DNA from: Tritrichomonas foetus
Lineage: Eukaryota > Parabasalia > Tritrichomonadida > Tritrichomonadidae
Direction of reading: 5' to 3'
Assembly: GCA_001839685.1 (NCBI GenBank)
Contig: MLAK01000560.1
Span: forward strand, 162,534-226,533
Length of the DNA stretch: 64,000 bases
The notes beneath the pieces are model-generated. The model was not told where the DNA came from. It did not search any database and saw only the letters and a list, made by a program, of their open reading frames with translations. Every line of letters begins with the position of its first letter. Position 1 is the first letter of the stretch. A program made the translations under genes and the position numbers. Positions 59,222-64,000 of this stretch are shown in pieces.

Positions 59222-60439
59222 ATGATGAACGTGGTGAATAACACCCATAATGTTCTCGTTTATGACTTTGGTACCTCTGCTATTAAATTTGGTTATGGAG
59301 GTGACATCAAGCCATTATTTTCAATTCCGCCTTATTCTGCCCAACGAAACCAAGATGACGAATTACATATCCAGTTTGGTGAAGAATGGTTACAAAAGGA
59401 TCTTCCAGGCGTCGAGGTTATGAATATGGTTAATCAGGACGGAACTATCAAAGACAGAGAGATGATTATGCCGTTTTTCGATTGGACATACGATACGTGT
59501 TTTGGCGAACTCGATCCGCAAGAATGGAAAGTACTTTTTTCACAGCCGTCGTCATTACTGAAACAGCCCGCGCATCTTTCCTCCCGCAGAAAGCTATTTG
59601 CAGAATTGGCATTCGAATTTGGAAACCACACTCAAATTTCTTACCAGCATGATGCTTCACTCGCATGTTATGCGCATGGAATCCACACTGGAGTTGTTAT
59701 TGACTTTGGAATGAGTTGCCTGCGAGTCGTTCCTGTTTTGGAGGGTCATCCCCTTCGTCGAGCAATTAAAATCCATAGATTAGGCGGGTTTGAAATGACA
59801 GACCGTTTGTTCCAAGCAATGTCTACTAACGGTAAATCAATTCGAACATTTTTGGATCCAAAGCCAAGTGATGGTTTTGGCGGATTCTTTGCACCACAGA
59901 GGACAATTGTTCCATCACAATCGCAACTCAGCTTCTGCAGGCGGAATGTCTTAATTGATATGATTAAAAACCATCTTAAATTCAAATTGGAACCTGATCC
60001 GAAAGAAACAATTGCTGATTACGTTTACTTCATGGCTGGAAGAGAACCAGTTGATATTCAGAGTGAAATTGAAAGCCTGTCTTCTAATTTCTGGATCGAT
60101 TCAAATGAACAAAAATCATTAACAACATTAGTAGCAGAAGCAATTGCATTAACACCTCCAGAAACACAAGCTACAATGTGGAGTACCATTGTCACATGCG
60201 GAGGTCTGTCGAAGCTTCCTGGCTTCAACGTAGTTTTGGAACATCAACTCAACAAAGTAAAACCTAAAAATATGCCAACAAACGTAGTTAAACCAATTTG
60301 TCAAGAAGCAAGTGGATCTTTCGCAGTTTGGGTCGGTGGATCAATTGTAGCTTCTTATGCAAACTTCCCAGACTTATGCATTTCAAGCACTGAATGGAAT
60401 GAACAAGGCGAAAGAATCTTGGAATTGAAGTGCCTGTGA
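59222..60439 (+). CDS. actin-related protein
   Basis: A 405-residue divergent member of the actin superfamily. The first phosphate-binding loop is DFGTSAIKFGYGGD (15-28). The second, VVIDFGMSCLRVVPV, lies near residue 160. The adenosine motif is TCGGLSKLPGF. The last hairpin, GSFAVWVGGSIVASYANF, corresponds to the GG-s-i-las segment of actins. Actin is clearly recognisable in fold, but key residues and loops differ, so it is an ARP and not conventional actin. Several ARPs are components of nuclear chromatin-remodelling complexes or of the dynactin and Arp2/3 complexes. I cannot assign a class from the sequence alone. Two adjacent ATGs open the frame; either may be used. Confidence 0.88.
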   Translation: MMNVVNNTHNVLVYDFGTSAIKFGYGGDIKPLFSIPPYSAQRNQDDELHIQFGEEWLQKDLPGVEVMNMVNQDGTIKDREMIMPFFDWTYDTCFGELDPQEWKVLFSQPSSLLKQPAHLSSRRKLFAELAFEFGNHTQISYQHDASLACYAHGIHTGVVIDFGMSCLRVVPVLEGHPLRRAIKIHRLGGFEMTDRLFQAMSTNGKSIRTFLDPKPSDGFGGFFAPQRTIVPSQSQLSFCRRNVLIDMIKNHLKFKLEPDPKETIADYVYFMAGREPVDIQSEIESLSSNFWIDSNEQKSLTTLVAEAIALTPPETQATMWSTIVTCGGLSKLPGFNVVLEHQLNKVKPKNMPTNVVKPICQEASGSFAVWVGGSIVASYANFPDLCISSTEWNEQGERILELKCL

Positions 60440-60741
60440 ATGATTTCAATCATATCTTTATTTTTATTTTTATTTTATTTGATGTATTGTTCTTTATTTA
60501 TAATAAAAAAACTTTGAAATTTGAAATTTCATTTTAACTCTTTTTTACTATCAATTCATTATGAAACAAATTAATGAATTATAAAGCATCAGTTTTAGTT
60601 CATTTGAATTATATTAATTACTCCATGTGTTTCTCCTCTATATGCTAATTTTTATATGATGATTAATTTGAGATTTTAGTTTAGCATGAACATTGGTCGG
60701 TTAAAAACGATTCTTGGCTATATTTGAATAAAATCTGATTT
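60440..60741. other. intergenic, no gene seen
   Basis: A spacer between the 3' ends of the actin-related gene and the ankyrin pseudogene. Nothing recognised. Confidence 0.45.
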
Positions 60742-62357
60742 TTATTCGTTTTTTAAAGATCTGATAATGTCTTGATGATTATGCTGATGAGCGAGATCAA
60801 TTGGTGTACTTTGAAATTCAATTTGATATTCCTAATATTTAGTTTAATACACATTTCGAAATTGAAAAAATTGCATCTTTTATCTTAATATCAACATTTG
60901 GATATTCCAACAATAGCTTAACGATATCATTGAATCCTTTTTCACAGGCGATATGAAGTGGGGTTCTTTTAGTGAATGAGATAAAACACGAGTCATTGCA
61001 TCTTTTATATTTACATTAATTTTGGGATGTGTAAGTAAAAGTTTGACCATTTCAAAGTGACCTTTTTCACAAGCAAACTCCAGCAATGATTTATTAAAAG
61101 TAAAAAAATATTATTTGTACAATATTAAAAACTATAAATGATGAAGAAAACTAATTCACATTTAGCATTAATATCTATAAATTGTTGTTGTACTACAAAA
61201 TTTACATATATATAATACTCCATGGGATTCTTTGAAATGTATTCAGTGAATACTTCTTTATTATAATCATGCTTTAATAAGTCACCAGAAAAGTATTCAT
61301 TATTGGAATTTTCTAATGTAGGTGATGGATCTTTCAATATTTTATAGAGATTGACAAAGTCAATTGATGGGATAGATATCTTATACAGGAGAGATTCTGT
61401 TAACTCAAAATTATGATTACCTAGCAAGTAATCCGTTATATCTTGATATAGGTATTCAATTGATTTAGAAAGACAATTGATATCGAAATTCATGCTAGAT
61501 TCTTCTTCTAAAATCTGAATAATTTCATAATTCCGACCAATAATTGAATATTTCGGTGAAGTCGATTTAATTTTAGCTTTTTTGACCCAAAGATACTTGA
61601 AGATATTGAGAGATCCAAAAATCATTGAGTATTCGATCAGACTCACTCCATTTGAGAAATTGTTAATATCTTCATTCGATTCAATTAAATTATCATTAAT
61701 TTGTTCATTTATTTTAAAATTATCCCTTTGGGTTTCATAAGAAATAAAAGCATCTAAGTCATCATCTCGAATAATTGATGCTATTTTTTCAGGTGAATGA
61801 CCTTTACTTCGTGATAATATAAATTTATTGAGATCATCTTCGTTATTAAACATCTCACCTTGTAATTGAAACATATGTATATAACGACGATTCAATTGAG
61901 GGTCGTACTTTTGCATTTCTGGAAGGAAAAAACTCATGTAATCTCTCTTCTGAGAATGTATAATTTCATTTTTTATTATATCAAATCCAATTATTCCTTC
62001 TTCATATAAAAATAGTACTAAATTCTTATTCTTTTTAAAAATGCAGAAAATTGTTGTTTCACAAAAAGAGGATTTTAAATCATGATTTAAATTCAGTTCT
62101 TTAAGGATTTCTTTGATGATCTCTATACATTTTTGATTAGAAGGCCTAAGCAAAGAAACACGAGATAGTAATTGTAGAAATGATTCGTAAATTAAAAAAT
62201 TGGATTCAATTTCAATTTCTGTGAACTTTGAAAATAATCCTTGTTTTTTGGTTTCAGAGACAATATATTCACTATCTATCACATCAACAAGGAGAATCTG
62301 CAAATTGGATAGAACTAAAAGCTGATTCTGAAAATCGGAAAACCCTTGATATGCCAT
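60742..62357 (-). pseudogene. DUF3447/ankyrin-repeat gene broken by frameshifts
   Basis: Remains of a gene of the large trichomonad DUF3447-ankyrin family. The first frame runs from the ATG at 62357 (MAYQGFSDFQ) to a premature stop near 61125 and covers the DUF3447-like region. Ankyrin sequence then resumes in other frames. LEFACEKGHFEMVKLLLTH occurs around 61080-61020, TPLHIACEKG with IVKLLLEYPN around 60965-60900, and a last repeat with TPIDLAHQHNHQDII around 60810-60750. At least three frame or stop lesions separate them. A TCACTTT initiator-like motif lies about 25-30 bases upstream of the start. The open frame extends further upstream to a TTG (62501), but the initiator and the family's usual N-terminus favour 62357. 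Confidence 0.85.
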
Positions 62358-62752
62358 CTGTTCACTGTACAATAAAATAAAAAGTGACAAAATGAACAAT
62401 TGTAAATCGCCGAATTGGTTTAATAAAAACCAATAAATCTTTATCATAGAAAATATCCAGTTGAGGGCAAAGTTATTAATACTCTTAAAATAAATCTCCA
62501 AAACTTCTAAATATGTGAAAATAATTTTCTATTTCTCATAAACTTGAATGAATTTTTAAACTAATATGAAATAAGGTATTTAATGTGCTCCTACATTAGA
62601 TTGATTCCATAAATTTATATAAATTTACTTTTTGACCAAAGAGGAAAAACCAAAAAAACGATGAAAGTTTTTTTTTGATAGATCCAATTCAAAGAAAAAC
62701 GATTAGAAATTGATTGTATAAGTCAAATAATTCACCTATGTTTTCGGGTATT
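62358..62752. other. shared upstream region, no gene seen
   Basis: AT-rich spacer between the divergent ankyrin pseudogene and the dehydratase gene. Confidence 0.45.
62381..62387 (-). promoter_or_regulatory. initiator-like TCACTTT upstream of ankyrin pseudogene
   Basis: TCACTTTTTATTTT on the minus strand, ending about 23 bases before the ATG at 62357. The promoter appears intact, although the coding region is broken. Confidence 0.4.
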
Positions 62753-62760
62753 TCACTGCT
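62753..62760 (+). promoter_or_regulatory. initiator-like TCACTGCT
   Basis: TCACTGCT lies 39 bases before the dehydratase ATG. Another TCACC occurs about 20 bases further upstream. Confidence 0.4.
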
Positions 62761-62798
62761 AGACAAAGCTCTGTGAATTTTTTGTACTTTTAGAACTG

Positions 62799-63872
62799 AT
62801 GGCAGAAGAGTATCATCCACATTCGATTCTCCTTACAGGAGGTGCTGGTTTCATCGGCTCGCATGTTTGCAACTATTTAACCACAAAATATCCAGACGTT
62901 AAAATGGTATGTCTCGATGTTATCGATTATTGCTCAAATATGAAGAATTTAGGTCCATCCTTGAATTGCAGCAACTTCACATTCATCAAGGGTAACATTT
63001 TGAATGTCGAACTTGTTTCCCTTGTCATGCAAGTCCATAAAATCGATACTGTCCTCCACTTTGCCGCCCAATCCCACGTCGATCGTTCTTTCGGAAACTC
63101 ACTCGAATTCACCCAAACCAACGTTCTCGGAACTCACACGCTCCTCGAATGCGCCAAGAAATATAATATCAAGAGATTCGTCCACGTTTCAACAGATGAA
63201 GTCTACGGAGAGGTTTTAAGTGGCCGTGCAAACGAAATGGCCATCCTTTCTCCAACCAATCCATACGCATGCTCAAAAGCCGGAGCCGAATTTATCTGTC
63301 AAGCTTATATCAGATCATTCAACATGCCAATCATCATCACTCGTGGAAATAACGTATTTGGCCCAATGCAGTTCCCTGAAAAAGTTATTCCAAAATTCGT
63401 TCTTTTGTTGAACGAAAATAAGAAATGCACCATTCACGGTGATGGAGTTTCCCTCCGTAACTTCCTTCACACTTCTGATGTTGTAAAAGCATTCGACATT
63501 GTCCTTCATAAAGGAAAGGTTCATGAAATTTACAACATCGGAACAGACTTCGAAATCAGCGTTTTAGACATGTGTCGAAAGCTCATCAAGATCCTCAAGA
63601 AGGAAGGAAATGAAGAAGACTGGATTGAACACGTTCCTGATCGCGCTTTCAATGATTCAAGATATATGATCGACTCCAGCAAGCTCATCGCTCTCGGGTG
63701 GAAGGCAAACACAGACTTTGATACCCTCCTTACCGAAACTGTCGAATGGTATCTCGATCACCTCGATTGGTGGGATCAGGAATACATCCAGAGCTATCTC
63801 CTTCCGCACCCAATCGCTTACGCACCAAAGACAGCAGACTTTCAGAAGTCTCCATCAACCGTTTTTACATAA
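62799..63872 (+). CDS. nucleotide-sugar 4,6-dehydratase (RmlB/UDP-glucose 4,6-dehydratase type)
   Basis: A 357-residue short-chain dehydrogenase/reductase of the extended type. The NAD-binding loop GGAGFIGSH (14-22) is followed by an acidic residue in CLDVIDYC that would hold the adenosine ribose. The catalytic motif STDEVYGE carries the Asp-Glu pair characteristic of 4,6-dehydratases, and YACSKAGAEF supplies the Tyr-x-x-x-Lys. SHVDRSF and RGNNVFGPMQFPEK are also typical. The enzyme should convert a nucleotide-activated glucose (dTDP- or UDP-) to the 4-keto-6-deoxy form, the first step toward rhamnose or another deoxysugar for surface glycoconjugates. No partner epimerase or reductase gene is nearby. 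Codon use here is richer in C-ending codons than in neighbours, which suggests high expression. Confidence 0.95.
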   Translation: MAEEYHPHSILLTGGAGFIGSHVCNYLTTKYPDVKMVCLDVIDYCSNMKNLGPSLNCSNFTFIKGNILNVELVSLVMQVHKIDTVLHFAAQSHVDRSFGNSLEFTQTNVLGTHTLLECAKKYNIKRFVHVSTDEVYGEVLSGRANEMAILSPTNPYACSKAGAEFICQAYIRSFNMPIIITRGNNVFGPMQFPEKVIPKFVLLLNENKKCTIHGDGVSLRNFLHTSDVVKAFDIVLHKGKVHEIYNIGTDFEISVLDMCRKLIKILKKEGNEEDWIEHVPDRAFNDSRYMIDSSKLIALGWKANTDFDTLLTETVEWYLDHLDWWDQEYIQSYLLPHPIAYAPKTADFQKSPSTVFT

Positions 63873-64000
63873 ATAAAATCTGGCCTTTTCTGATTTTTTG
63901 CCATTCTTCTTTTTTCTTCTCATCAAATGAAATCAATAGCTACATAATTCTTTATAAATTGAATCATTTTTTTATTACTTTTCATTTATTACTTTTCATT
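63873..64000. other. 3' flank at window end
   Basis: AT-rich sequence following the dehydratase stop. A downstream AATAAA-like element overlaps the stop codon (TAAATAAAATC), the arrangement seen in trichomonad polyadenylation signals. Confidence 0.45.

Noticed and set aside
61145..61165. ACTAATTCACATTTAG on +, resembling a trichomonad 3' splice site (ACTAACACACAG)
   Set aside because: It is on the strand opposite to the ankyrin pseudogene and no matching 5' GTATGT lies at a sensible distance, so an intron does not explain the frame breaks.
62357..62501. N-terminal extension of the ankyrin-family ORF to the TTG at 62501
   Set aside because: It begins at a non-ATG codon, reads hydrophobic low-complexity sequence, and lies upstream of the TCACTTT initiator.
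1..64000. CRISPR arrays, bacterial operons or Shine-Dalgarno-driven starts
   Set aside because: No direct-repeat/spacer pattern is present; gene content and promoters are eukaryotic, and GGAGG before 29591 is isolated.

Overview
The window is protist nuclear DNA, most likely from a parabasalid close to Tritrichomonas or Trichomonas. It is very AT-rich and densely packed with single-exon genes. TAA, TAG and TGA all serve as stops, so the code is standard. Several ORFs start a few to about 40 bases behind a TCA[C/T]T initiator-like motif, the trichomonad core promoter. The gene families also fit: several CAMK-type kinases, a CK1 kinase, an R2R3-like Myb, a mariner transposon and a decayed DUF3447/ankyrin gene.

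Layout. 1-9.2 kb: an AT-rich desert with one GC-rich island (about 1440-1790), a Rab GTPase, a CAMK-like kinase, a Myb protein and a perfect 391-bp inverted duplication of an RRM gene. 9.9-30 kb: an iron-sulfur flavoprotein-like reductase, the RNA ligase RtcB, a kinase with a plant CIPK-like NAF motif, a 1351-residue coiled-coil protein, a small coiled-coil protein, a HEAT/TOG-like protein, an NXF-like LRR protein with a QN-rich tail, an intact mariner element, and two unknown proteins. 30.4-44 kb: a 2820-residue VPS13-type lipid-transfer protein, an SLC35F-like transporter, a Nup98-like FG nucleoporin and another kinase. 44.7-54.2 kb: a PDI-like protein, a tRNA-Glu gene with a 6.5-kb R2-type non-LTR retroelement inserted two bases past its 3' end, and a type I DnaJ. 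54.8-64 kb: a protein with three DMRY repeats, a DENN-like protein, a prenylatable CK1 kinase, an actin-related protein, the ankyrin pseudogene and a nucleotide-sugar 4,6-dehydratase.

The strongest unusual system is the retroelement at 45924-52472. It carries one uninterrupted ORF with three candidate zinc fingers, a reverse transcriptase and a CCHC plus restriction-like endonuclease. An 18-bp target-site duplication is made from the 3' end of tRNA-Glu. The insertion leaves a complete tRNA gene upstream, supplies it with new T-runs, and leaves the original T-tract downstream.

Genes are not arranged in operons. Each appears to be its own transcription unit, and there is no functional clustering beyond a shared membrane-traffic, nuclear-transport and signalling flavour. 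No spliceosomal introns are needed to explain any ORF. Functions come from motif reading only; no database search was possible.
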